A DNA stretch of 41,127 bases from Deltaproteobacteria bacterium (GTDB lineage Bacteria; Desulfobacterota; Desulfarculia; Adiutricales; Adiutricaceae): the NCBI GenBank assembly GCA_031269485.1, contig JAISZC010000217.1, positions 1 through 41,127 of the forward strand, read 5' to 3'. Below the pieces are notes generated by a model. It saw nothing but the letters and a program-made list of their open reading frames with translations. It was not told where the DNA came from and made no database searches. This document shows positions 24,564-33,132 of this stretch, piece after piece (position 1 is the first letter of the stretch; each line of letters begins with the position of its first letter). The position numbers and the translations under genes were made by a program.

Positions 24564-26135
24564 ATGACTAGCTGTTATCCGGTCTTGACCGCGCTGACCT
24601 TTTGGCCGGTCGTCGCCGCCTTGGCGCTGGCCCCGGTCAAGAGCGAAATAAACGTCCGGCGTCTGACGCTGGCCGCTTCCTTGATTGAGGCGGCTCTGGC
24701 CGCGCCTTTGATCGGCTTTGAGAGCCGCGAGGGCTTTCAGTTTCTCGAAAGCCTGCCTTGGGCCCCGGACTGGGGGCTGACTTACGCCATGGGCGCGGAC
24801 GGCATCAGCATCTTGATGATCTGGCTCTCCATCCTCACGCTCCCGCTGTGCGTGCTGTGCTCTTGGACCTACATCGGCCGACGGGTCAAGGAATTTCACG
24901 TCTGCCTGCTTCTGATGACCACGGCCTGCGTGGGCGTCTTTTCGGCTCTTGACTTGGTGCTTTTCTACGTTTTTTGGGAAGCCCTTCTCATCCCCATGTA
25001 TCTGATGATCGCCATCTGGGGCGGCGATCAAAAACGCTACGCGTCCATCAAGTTTTTTCTCTACACCCTGTTCGGTTCGACGCTGTTGCTGGTGGCCATC
25101 GTGGCCTTAAGGCTCAACGCTGGAACTTTCTTTATCCCTGACTTAATGAAGAAAAATTTTTCCTTTAATTTTCAATATTGGGTTTTCTTAGCCTTTTTCT
25201 TGGCTTTCGCCATCAAAGTGCCCATGTTTCCGTTTCACACCTGGCTCCCAGCGGCCCACGTCCAAGCCCCTTCGGCCGGCTCGGTCATTCTGGCCGCCGT
25301 GCTGCTGAAGATGGGGACTTACGGCTTTCTGCGCTTTTCGCTGCCCCTGGCCCCGGCGGCCTCGGTCCACTTCGCGCCCTTGATGATCGCCATCTCGATC
25401 GCCTCCATCCTCTACGGCGGGGCCGTGGCCTTGGGCCAAAGCGACGTCAAGAAGCTGGTGGCCTACTCTTCGGTGGCCCACATGGGCTTTGTGACCTTGG
25501 GCATCTTTTTGTTCAGCGCCGACGGCGTCAACGGGGCCATCTTTCAAATGCTCAGCCACGGCATCATCACCGGGGCCTTGTTCATGCTCATCGGCGCCGT
25601 CTACGAGCGCAGTCACAGCCGAGAACTGTCCCAAAACTCGGGGTTGGGCAAATATTTGCCGGCTTTCATGTTCTTCTGGGGCCTTTTTGGCCTGGCCTCC
25701 TTCGGCTTTCCCGGCACCAACGGCTTTGTGGGCGAGTTTTTGATCCTGGCGGCCGCTTTCAAAAAGAACGTGTATTTGGGCTTGCTGGTCGTGCCCGGGG
25801 CTTTGTTGGCCGCGGCCTACATGCTCAAGGCCGTCCTGCGGATGGCCTGGGGCCGGCCGGCCTCGCCCGAGGGCCGCGGCTGGCGCGATCTCAAGAAAAA
25901 AGAATGGGCCTATCTGGCCGTGCCGGCCGCGCTGGTGCTCTATCTGGGCCTGGCGCCGGGCGGCCTGCTGAAGCTCATCGCCCCCAGCGTCGAAGAGACC
26001 CTCCGCAACTTCGAGACCCGTAGCCGCCTGGTGGGCTTCATCAAGTCGGCCGATTTGGTCGACGGCCGCCGAAGCGTCATTGTCGAAGAGGATCTGGCCC
26101 CCGTCGAAGCGGCGGCCGCCGGGGAGGTGCGCTGA
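24564..26135 (+). CDS. nuoM: NADH-quinone oxidoreductase subunit M
   Basis: A 523-aa antiporter-like subunit. The diagnostic residues are E139 in FYVFWEALLIPMYLMI, K218 in FAIKVPMFPFHTWLPAAH and K249 in LLKMGTYGFLRFSLP, all characteristic of NuoM. The SVAHMGFVTLGIF stretch is also typical. The C-terminal ~60 residues form a charged cytoplasmic tail. The stop overlaps the nuoN start by one base (26135). No obvious Shine-Dalgarno sequence precedes ATG 24564. Confidence 0.95.
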   Translation: MTSCYPVLTALTFWPVVAALALAPVKSEINVRRLTLAASLIEAALAAPLIGFESREGFQFLESLPWAPDWGLTYAMGADGISILMIWLSILTLPLCVLCSWTYIGRRVKEFHVCLLLMTTACVGVFSALDLVLFYVFWEALLIPMYLMIAIWGGDQKRYASIKFFLYTLFGSTLLLVAIVALRLNAGTFFIPDLMKKNFSFNFQYWVFLAFFLAFAIKVPMFPFHTWLPAAHVQAPSAGSVILAAVLLKMGTYGFLRFSLPLAPAASVHFAPLMIAISIASILYGGAVALGQSDVKKLVAYSSVAHMGFVTLGIFLFSADGVNGAIFQMLSHGIITGALFMLIGAVYERSHSRELSQNSGLGKYLPAFMFFWGLFGLASFGFPGTNGFVGEFLILAAAFKKNVYLGLLVVPGALLAAAYMLKAVLRMAWGRPASPEGRGWRDLKKKEWAYLAVPAALVLYLGLAPGGLLKLIAPSVEETLRNFETRSRLVGFIKSADLVDGRRSVIVEEDLAPVEAAAAGEVR

Positions 26136-27589
26136 TGCCGGGCCTGAACTTCAGCCTAAATCTGCTGGGCCCCGAACTGGTTTTCCTGCTTTTGGCGCTG
26201 ACGCTTTTTCTGGCCTCCATGCTCGAGCCCCAAAAGCCCGCCCTGGCCCGCCGGCTCGTCGGGCTTTGCCCCGTGGCCGCCCTGGCCTCGGCCGTCTGGG
26301 CCTTGGCCGCCTGCCCGACGGGCGCCGACATGTTTTTCGGCGGCTACCGCGTGGACCGTCTGTCGCAATTTTTTAAAATTTTGATCTCTTTGGGCTTTTT
26401 GGCCACCTATCTCAACGCCCGTCGCCAAAAGACGGTCACCGAGGACCAAAAGCCCGATTATTTCATGTTTTTGAGCCTGTCGTCCTTCGGCCTGGTGGTC
26501 CTGGCCTCGGCCGCGGAGCTGGCGGCCATTTATTTGGCCATGGAGCTGTCTTCGTACTCCCTCTACGTCCTCATCCCGGCCCGCACCCGCTCCAAGGCCG
26601 CGGCCGAAGCCGGCCTCAAGTACATTCTCTTCGGGGCCGCGGCCACGGCTCTGGCCCTTTACGGGCTGGCCTTCATCATCGCCAGCCAGCACCACACCCA
26701 GCTCGGCGCCCTCGCCGGCCTCGACTGGCGGCTGGCCACCAACCCCTTGGCCGTGACGGGCCTGACGCTCTTCATGGGCGGGCTGTTCTTCAAGCTGGCC
26801 CTTTTTCCCTTCCATTTCTGGTGCCCCGACGTTTATCAAGGGGCCGGCAACGAGACCGCGGCCTACGTCGCCACGCTGCCCAAGCTGGGCGCGATCGTGG
26901 TGCTCATCCGGCTGGCCCAGTTCCTGGTCCCGGGCGAGGCCTTGACCAACCTCTTGGCCGTCTTGGCCGCCGCGTCGGTCACCTACGGCAACCTGTGCGC
27001 CTTGGCCCAAAAGGACCTCAAGCGCATGCTGGGCTTCTCCTCGGTGGCCCACGCCGGCTACATCCTGGTGGGCCTGGTCGCCGGCACCCCCGAGGGCCTG
27101 GCGGCCGCGGCCTTCTACGCCATGGCCTATCTGCTGATGAACCTTTTGTGCTTTTGGATCATCGCCCGCCTGTCGCCTGACGGCCGCAACCTCGTCTACG
27201 AGGACCTCAACGGCCTGTCGACCCGCTCGCCCTCGCTGGCGCTGTGCCTTTTGGCCTCGGCCTTCTCGCTGGTGAGCCTCCCGCCGACGGTGGGCTTCAT
27301 CGGCAAGCTTTGGCTGATCACCAGCGCTTGGGGCCACGGCTACGACTGGCTGGTGATCGTGGTCTGCGTCAATTCGGCCATCGCCATCTTTTACTATCTC
27401 TCGCTGGTCAGGCACGCCTACGCCGAAGAAACCCCCGGCCGAACCGTCGAGACGGCCGTCGATCTGAGCTTTTTGAGCCGGGCCGGGGCCCTGATCATGG
27501 CCATCCTGGTGCTGCTCTTGGGCGTGCTGCCGGGACCGGTGTGGAGCTTGGTCTTGGCGGCCAGCCGGAGCTTGTGGCCGGCGGCCTGA
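26135..27589 (+). CDS. nuoN: NADH-quinone oxidoreductase subunit N
   Basis: A 484-aa antiporter-like subunit and the last gene of the complex I cluster. Channel residues are E137 in LAMELSSYSLYVL, K220 in LFFKLALFPFHFWCPDVYQGA and K250 in VATLPKLGAIV, as in other NuoN proteins. The start is fixed by the one-base overlap with nuoM. About 14 helices are predicted. NuoN contacts NuoK and is the proximal antiporter module. Confidence 0.95.
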   Translation: MPGLNFSLNLLGPELVFLLLALTLFLASMLEPQKPALARRLVGLCPVAALASAVWALAACPTGADMFFGGYRVDRLSQFFKILISLGFLATYLNARRQKTVTEDQKPDYFMFLSLSSFGLVVLASAAELAAIYLAMELSSYSLYVLIPARTRSKAAAEAGLKYILFGAAATALALYGLAFIIASQHHTQLGALAGLDWRLATNPLAVTGLTLFMGGLFFKLALFPFHFWCPDVYQGAGNETAAYVATLPKLGAIVVLIRLAQFLVPGEALTNLLAVLAAASVTYGNLCALAQKDLKRMLGFSSVAHAGYILVGLVAGTPEGLAAAAFYAMAYLLMNLLCFWIIARLSPDGRNLVYEDLNGLSTRSPSLALCLLASAFSLVSLPPTVGFIGKLWLITSAWGHGYDWLVIVVCVNSAIAIFYYLSLVRHAYAEETPGRTVETAVDLSFLSRAGALIMAILVLLLGVLPGPVWSLVLAASRSLWPAA

Positions 27590-27667
27590 GCGCCGCCGAC
27601 GCTCTGAAACGCTGGCCCGGGGCCAGCCCGAGGCGTCCGCCGAGCGCGGGACGCCGGGAGCCAAACC

Positions 27668-27937
27668 ATGGCCGTAGGCTGGGCCGGCGACGGCGCCGTG
27701 GACAAGCAGATCAGCGACTCCATCGAGGACGCGGTCAACAGGGCCCGTCGCGAGTTGCCGCAAGGGGCAAGCTTGGCGGAGTGCGAGGAGTGCGGCGAGC
27801 CGATTGGGGAAAAACGCCGCCAGGCCCTGCCGGGCGTCAGGCTGTGCCTGGAATGTCAAAAGGAAAAGGAGACGGCGGCCAAAAAGTCGTCGGATTTGTA
27901 CAATCGGCGGGGCAGCAAGGACAGCCAGCTGCGCTGA
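27668..27937 (+). CDS. DksA/TraR-family zinc finger protein
   Basis: An 89-aa short DksA/TraR-type protein. It has an acidic N-terminal helix (DSIEDAVNRARREL) and a four-Cys zinc finger CEECG...CLEC (residues ~39-63: C-x2-C, 17 residues, C-x2-C). The basic tail follows. It lacks the long coiled coil of true DksA and resembles the short YbiI/TraR class, which may bind the RNA polymerase secondary channel. It lies 78 bp after nuoN and could be read through from that operon. The target is unknown. Confidence 0.85.
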   Translation: MAVGWAGDGAVDKQISDSIEDAVNRARRELPQGASLAECEECGEPIGEKRRQALPGVRLCLECQKEKETAAKKSSDLYNRRGSKDSQLR

Positions 27938-28312
27938 AGGCGGACGGCTCAAGGCGGCGCCCATCCGACGGCGCCCGACGCTTCAACGGAGCGCGCCTTC
28001 AGGCGGCCGAGTCGACACTGCGAAAGCTTCCCCGGGTCAATCGACGGGCTGGAAAGAAAGAGTCTGGAATTGCGGTCAAAGCCAGAGGGACATTAGTTTC
28101 TTCGTGTCTCGACGTCCCCAGGCAGAACACATATTAGCACAAGACAACATCAAATTTTTAACATAAAAGCGGCAGAATTTCCAAGTGGCCCTCTAATCGT
28201 TTAATTTTATTTTATGACTAAATTTTATGCCTAAGAACAATTTTTATTTTATATACTTATACCTTGCAAAAGCGTATAAATTTAACATGCAAAAACATAA
28301 GGATATTTGCGC
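27938..28312. other. transition from GC-rich chromosome to AT-rich island
   Basis: GC-rich non-coding sequence to about 28090, then a sharp fall in GC from about 28130. I looked for a tRNA gene, integrase or direct-repeat attachment site marking the island edge and saw none. The final ~110 bases hold AT-rich promoter-like sequence, but no convincing -35/-10 pair. Confidence 0.5.
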
Positions 28313-29468
28313 ATGAAATATCCTTATGTCACAATTAAAGATTCGATATTAAAATGGGCTATTCAAGAATCAGATATTGATAATGGCACTATCTATAGTC
28401 GTTTTCCGAAACTTGACGATTGGATTTCTGGTAAAGAACAACCAACTATGAAACAACTTTCTGATTTTAGTTTGATGACACATATTCCATTAGGATATTT
28501 TTTTTTAGATAATCCTCCTACAGAATCGGTTGGTTTATTAAAATATCGTACATTTAATAGTGTTCATAATCAAAAACCTAGTAAAAATCTACTTGATACA
28601 ATTTTTGAAATGGAAATGCGTCAAGATTGGATGCGTGAGTTTCTTATTAGTAATTTAGAGGAAAAAAAATACCTTTGTTTCTTCATTAAAGACTACCTTT
28701 ACCATTGAAAAGCTGGCAGAGATTATTAGAACTAATTTAAATATTGATATAGAATGGTATAAACATCATAGTGATAAAGACAAAGTTTTTAATTTTTTAC
28801 GACACCAAATTTCGACATTAGATATACTTGTCATGATGAACGGTATTGTTGGCTCAAATCCACGTCGTAGTTTGAATCTTGAAGAATTTCGTGCTTTTAC
28901 ATTAATAGATGAATATGCACCATTAATTTTTATTAATGCAAAGGATTCAACAGCTGGACGAATTTTTTCACTTATTCATGAGTTGGTACATCTTGGACTT
29001 GGTATTAACAGTTTATTTTATGATGATAGAACTAGTGATATTAATGGATATACTGGCACTGAAAGAATATGCAATGCGGTTGCTGCGGAAATACTCGTTC
29101 CAATTGAATCATTTAAGGTCATGTGGGAAAAATATAGTAAATATGATATTAGTTCAAAAATAACTCAACTCGCTAAGGATTTTAAAATCAGCGAAGCTGT
29201 TATTGCACGTCGAGCCTTTGATCTAAATTATATTAGTCACGCTATTTATAATGAAATGATTACCAATATGATTCATAAGCCAAAAAATATTACTAAACGC
29301 GGTGGAGGAGACGCTATTAAAACTTTTTTATCTCGTATTGATCATAATTTTTTTAAAACTATAAGCCAATGTGTGCGTACGGGCCATCTTTTATATACTG
29401 ACGCCTATCGCCTAACTGGATTGAGTAGAATATTTTTTGATAAGGCAACAGATATATTTGAAGGATGA
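28313..29468 (+). pseudogene. ImmA/IrrE-family metallopeptidase, frameshifted
   Basis: The reading frame runs from ATG 28313 (AAGGA site at 28299-28303) into an A8 run at 28662-28669, where it goes out of frame and stops at 28708. Removing one A restores a continuous frame to 29468, about 384 aa in all. The rebuilt protein has an N-terminal Xre-like/IrrE-associated region (SILKWAIQES, FPKLDDWISGKEQPTMKQL) and a zinc-protease domain with HELVH (28977-28991). This is the COG2856 antitoxin or regulator layout paired with PIN-like toxins, and the next gene is such a toxin. Base composition is far lower in GC than the chromosome. Transcriptional slippage at A8 could still give some product. Confidence 0.82.
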
Positions 29469-29477
29469 GTTAGATAA

Positions 29478-29797
29478 ATGACCTCGAATACTACTATCAT
29501 TTATCTACTTGATTCTCCTGAAGAACGCATAACATCAATCAGCCAAGTTCGCGATGAAATATGCCATCAACAAGAAGATGAAAAAATGATGAATTACAGA
29601 AATGGATAGAAAATAATTATCTTGGTAAATTTATAAATACATTAACAAATAAAAATATTTTTTATAATTATAAAAAATTATCAATTTCATTAATTCTTCA
29701 AATCCAATATAGTTCTAAAACACTGAATCAATGGTCATCAAACACCGTTGCTGATGGCTGGATTATCGCAACCGCAATGACAAAATGTCGCCTCTGA
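29478..29797 (+). pseudogene. DUF4411 PIN-like toxin remnant
   Basis: Starts 9 nt after the ImmA/IrrE gene. The first frame gives MTSNTTIIYLLDSPEER then ITSISQVRDEICHQQEDEK, and stops early. Restoring one A in the A6 run at 29581-29586 joins it to NDELQKWIENNYLGKFI and continues to VADGWIIATAM. This pattern (YLLD, the QVRDEI helix, ELQKWIENN, ADxWIIA) is that of DUF4411 PIN-like proteins. Compared with the family, a block is missing after YLLD and the last ~25 residues are absent. It is therefore damaged at three places and surely non-functional. With its neighbour it is a dead toxin-antitoxin module. Confidence 0.72.
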
Positions 29798-30588
29798 ATG
29801 GATCAGCTGTGTGGCAATTAGCAACCTTTATACGGCATATTATGGACAATAATTTTAATACTGCTTATAAAGTGAATAAAAATGAAGATTTAGAAATAAA
29901 ACCGTTAAATATTAATCTTATTTCTAATAATCAGAACTTTATAAATAATTATAATAATGATATTTATTCACATAGCGATAATAATCTTCCAGATTGGGAA
30001 GTATATCTTAGTTTATTGAAAAAATTTTATATATATTCTAAAAGTTTATCAGAATTAGATATTATCTCTTGGAATAAATACTATACTAGTATTGATGATC
30101 TTAATATGATTACAGGATATAGACTGACTGATAAATTTATGGCTATGCCAATTTTAGATAATTTTAATGAGATATCAACTTGTGCTTGTTATTTAGAAAG
30201 AACAAAAACAATTGAATCAATAATGATTAAATTTGGTAATTTAAAATTTATTGTGCCTACAGAAAAAGAATTACTTATTTGCAAAGTATTTTTGATGTTA
30301 AAGAGAAATTTATTTCGTGATTATATAGATTTTATCGAAATATGTCATAATATTAATAATATTAGTTATTTAGTTTTGATATTGCAGAGTTTAGACAATT
30401 TATACCCACAAAAATGTAAACAATCTGCCTTACATCAACTAATTATACAATTATCCGAAATGAAACCATATGATTTGCTTAATATCGACAAAAAACAATA
30501 TTTAAATCGCAATTCAATTTTTAAATCGTGGAAAAAATTAGTTAATTATTCAGAAAAATTATCATTCAATATATTCGATTCCCTTTAA
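29785..30588 (+). CDS. unrecognised protein with nucleotidyltransferase-like segment
   Basis: A 267-aa frame of very low GC. The N-terminal ~60 residues overlap the toxin remnant and are Asn-rich, so the true start may be further downstream. The middle reads IVPTEKELLICKVFLMLKR, then NLFRDYIDFIEI: a K..L..R...RD..D pattern like the C-terminal part of AbiEii-type nucleotidyltransferase toxins. The N-terminal catalytic GS...D motif of that family is not seen. The remaining C-terminal part is helical with no known motif. It may be a truncated toxin-type gene or an unknown family; confidence in function is low. Confidence 0.5.
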   Translation: MSPLNGSAVWQLATFIRHIMDNNFNTAYKVNKNEDLEIKPLNINLISNNQNFINNYNNDIYSHSDNNLPDWEVYLSLLKKFYIYSKSLSELDIISWNKYYTSIDDLNMITGYRLTDKFMAMPILDNFNEISTCACYLERTKTIESIMIKFGNLKFIVPTEKELLICKVFLMLKRNLFRDYIDFIEICHNINNISYLVLILQSLDNLYPQKCKQSALHQLIIQLSEMKPYDLLNIDKKQYLNRNSIFKSWKKLVNYSEKLSFNIFDSL

Positions 30589-30612
30589 AGCCAAATTATA
30601 GAGGAAATAAAA

Positions 30613-30831
30613 ATGATTCATAGAAATATAGATGGTGAAAGTTATTCTATGATGTCAATTGAAGATTTTATTGTTAATGGGAAACTTGATGATTGGATTG
30701 AATTACGTAATTATATAAAAAATAATAAATTTATAATAGAAAAAATTAAGTTAATTTGTGATTTAAATGACTATGAATTACATTCACAATTTTATAGATT
30801 TTGGAAAAAATATGTCGAACAAACTAAATAA
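30613..30831 (+). CDS. small hypothetical protein
   Basis: A 72-aa protein starting 24 nt after the preceding gene, with AGAGGAAAT as ribosome site. It is helical and acidic (MSIEDFIVNGKLDDWIELR; SQFYRFWKKYVEQ). I recognise no family. Size and tight pairing with the preceding gene would fit a partner such as an antitoxin, which is inference only. A 35-codon frame (30811-30918) overlaps its end, starting MSNKLNNTNLFSW; it may be a remnant of another gene. Confidence 0.45.
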   Translation: MIHRNIDGESYSMMSIEDFIVNGKLDDWIELRNYIKNNKFIIEKIKLICDLNDYELHSQFYRFWKKYVEQTK

Positions 30832-30900
30832 TACAAATTTATTTTCTTGGAATGATTTATTATTTTCAGCATTTTCACCATTAATTGACTGCATTAATCA

Positions 30901-31085
30901 ATGGAATTTAAAATATTAAAATATTTCATTGCTATCGCGCATGAAAAAATATTACAAAAGCTGAAGAAATGCTTCATGTCACTCAACCAACATTATCACG
31001 TCAAATAATGCAGCTTGAAGATGAATTTGGTAAAAAATTATTAATTAGGAGTAATAACAATATAAGTCTGACTAGTGGACGATAG
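30901..31085 (+). pseudogene. LysR-family regulator, N-terminal fragment
   Basis: Begins at ATG 30901 with MEFKILKYFIAIAHEK. One A must be added to the A6 run near 30943-30948 to continue with NITKAEEMLHVTQPTLSRQ and IMQLEDEFGKKLLIRSNN, the unmistakable winged-helix start of a LysR regulator. A stop follows at 31083-31085 and no effector domain is present. It is both frameshifted and truncated; GC-rich unrelated DNA begins about 50 bp further on. LysR genes of this type are often neighbours of flavodoxin/cupin genes like those at 32109-33101. Confidence 0.8.
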
Positions 31086-31980
31086 CGCTTAGCCTTTATT
31101 TAAAAATAATATTTAACCTATAATATTGAAGAGCCCGGCAACGGCGCAGTTCGTTGGACTGAATGAAAGCCAGGGAGACGGCGCCCAGGTCCGCCGCTGA
31201 GGACCCGCCGCCGCAGACCGACCAGACTCGCCGCCAAGCTCCCCCAGAAAAGGCCCAAGCCCCTGTCGTTTCCGCCTGCGAAGCCGTTTTTTTCCATGGC
31301 TCCATCGCCTATAAAGCATTTCTGGCCATAGGAAATAGGTATTTGACATATCCGCCGGCCAGGCTTATGATGAAGCCGCCTGATTGAAGAAAGCCGGATT
31401 TTCGTTCCCCGTCCGTGGCGTTGACTGCCGGCGTCCATTTTCGTGAGAATTCATGGGCGGGCGCTCGCCAAGACGAAAATCGACGTCGGAAGATGACCGC
31501 GGCTGGGCCGCTCATTGGGTCCGGCGCTTGTCGTTCGCCCGGCCGAGCTGAGCGCCAAGGGCGGCAGGGCAGGAACTTTCGCGGCTTGCGGCGCCGAGGT
31601 CGCGCCACCCGACGTTTGGCTCTTGAAAAATGTCCAATCCGTCGGGGCGGCCATTAGGAGGGTCGTCGCCAGCTTGGCCTGCTTGGGCGACCCCGAGCCG
31701 TCCGGCATTTGAAGCGGGAATTCCGAGCCAGGCCGCGCCGGCGGCCTCGCTCAGAGTTTTTTGGGCTGGCCCTTTTGCGCCTTTCTTGGGCGGGCGGCCG
31801 AAGCGGCTTTTAGCGTCTGGGCTTGACGACCGGCTGGAGCTGGCGTCCGCAGGTCAGCTCACCCGCCGGGCAACAGCCGGCGAGCGACCGCCGAGCTTTC
31901 TGCTCCGCTTTTAGGCGGCCGAGATGAAGCCAGTCGAGCTGCTCCAGCCTTTGTCGCGGTTCTGCCTCTAAAACGTTTAT
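31086..31980. other. GC-rich non-coding block inside the AT-rich island
   Basis: From about 31130 to 31975 the sequence returns to chromosomal base composition. It has several short frames on both strands but no domain, ribosome site or family resemblance that I can see. It may be native DNA between two insertions, or decayed sequence. Confidence 0.5.
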
Positions 31981-31987
31981 TTTTGTC

Positions 31988-32009
31988 AAAAAATCATAAA
32001 TGATTTTTT
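31988..32009. repeat. perfect 10-bp AT-rich palindrome
   Basis: AAAAAATCAT (31988-31997), AA, ATGATTTTTT (32000-32009). It lies 100 bp before the exported flavodoxin gene. It could be a bidirectional terminator of A/T type or an operator. Confidence 0.45.
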
Positions 32010-32108
32010 AATATTTTAATCGACATAAAAAAAATAAATTTACACAATTTACCATAAAATTATTGAAATATTTACTTTTAACATCAATAAAATCTACGGA
32101 GGCTCCTA

Positions 32109-32720
32109 ATGACCAAACAATTTATAATTATTTTAGCAGTAATACTGTCGAGTATGATTTTCATTTATTTGCCTTTATTAGCGACTTCCAATTCACCAAC
32201 AGATCAAAATACGCAGGAGACAATTAATAATGATAAAATATTAATTGCATTTTTTTCATGGGACGGGCATACGAAAAAAATTGCTGAAACAATTGATGAA
32301 AAAATTGAAGCAGATCTATTTGAAATAAAAGTAGTTAATCCATACTCAAATGATTATAGTACAACTGTAGAGACCGCGCAAAAAGAACTTGCGGAGCAAG
32401 CTAGACCAGAATTAGCGACACATATCGCTACGATAACGGAATATAAGACCATAATTTTAGGTTATCCAAATTGGTGGGGTTCTATCCCTATGCCAGTTGC
32501 TTCTTTTCTTGAAGAATACGACTTTACTGGCAAAACAATAATTCCTTTTTGTAGCCATGAAGGTGGAGGTTTCGGGCAAAGCCTGAACGCTATAGCGAAG
32601 TTAGTACCAAATGCAATTATCGGTGAAGGACTATCAATACGTTCTACTGGTGGCTTTAACCTTTCTAACGATATTTCAAAATGGCTTAACGACAATCATT
32701 TAATCTTAATAGCTAATTAG
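32109..32720 (+). CDS. exported or membrane-anchored flavodoxin (Flavodoxin_4 type)
   Basis: A 203-aa protein with an N-terminal hydrophobic helix (residues 5-25, FIIILAVILSSMIFIYLPLL) and no lipobox Cys, followed by a flavodoxin-like domain. Visible motifs are FFSWDGHTKKIAETI for the FMN phosphate loop, FEIKVVNPYSNDY, LGYPNWWGSIPMPVASFLE and PFCSHEGGGFGQS. This set is typical of the Flavodoxin_4 group, often coded next to LysR regulators and cupins. The start has a clear GGAGG at 32099-32103. It is the only island gene with a cellular role that seems fully intact. The role is probably a periplasmic-side redox reaction of unknown substrate. Confidence 0.85.
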   Translation: MTKQFIIILAVILSSMIFIYLPLLATSNSPTDQNTQETINNDKILIAFFSWDGHTKKIAETIDEKIEADLFEIKVVNPYSNDYSTTVETAQKELAEQARPELATHIATITEYKTIILGYPNWWGSIPMPVASFLEEYDFTGKTIIPFCSHEGGGFGQSLNAIAKLVPNAIIGEGLSIRSTGGFNLSNDISKWLNDNHLILIAN

Positions 32721-32734
32721 CTGCTATATCAGAT

Positions 32735-33101
32735 ATAATATTTCCACAGCTGTTTCCACCGGGCGAAAAAGTACTATCTATTCAGAATATTTTAGTGACA
32801 ATAGTTATTTAAAATTTTGAACCAGGTTGTCGCAATAATTGGCATATTCATAGCTCATCGAGCGGCGGTGGACAGATTTTGCTTTGCGTCGGCGGACGAG
32901 GCTGGCATCAGGCAGGGGGGCCAAGAGGCCAGAAAGTTGAGACCTGGCGACGTCGTTTCAATTGCGGCCGGGTTGAAAAATTGGCACGGAGCCGCCAGCG
33001 ATAGTTGGTTTTCAAATCTCGCCATAGAAGTTCCGGGAAAAAATAATCAAACCAAATGGCTAGAGCCGTTAAGCGATTCTGAATATGATAAACTGAAATA
33101 A
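32735..33101 (+). pseudogene. cupin-domain protein, several frameshifts
   Basis: Three frames must be joined. First, FPQLFPPGEK then, after adding an A in GAAAAAG (~32766-32770), STIYSEYFSDNSYLK. Second, after the TTTT at about 32815, FEPGCRNNWHIHSSS then GGGQILLCVGGRGWHQ. Third, after dropping one G in the G6 run near 32915-32920, QEARKLRPGDVV and NWHGAASDSWFSNLAIE up to TKWLEPLSDSEYDKLK. This is the cupin seen with carboxymuconolactone decarboxylase-like and flavodoxin genes. About 20 residues also seem missing between YLK and FEPG. It is GC-richer than its neighbours. Non-functional. Confidence 0.78.
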
Positions 33102-33132
33102 TACTACCTAAAAAGAATTGTGGAGATTTTAT

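Noticed and set aside
31163-31914. several frames of 65-105 codons in the GC-rich block of the island
   Set aside because: No domain, no ribosome site, mutual overlap on both strands.
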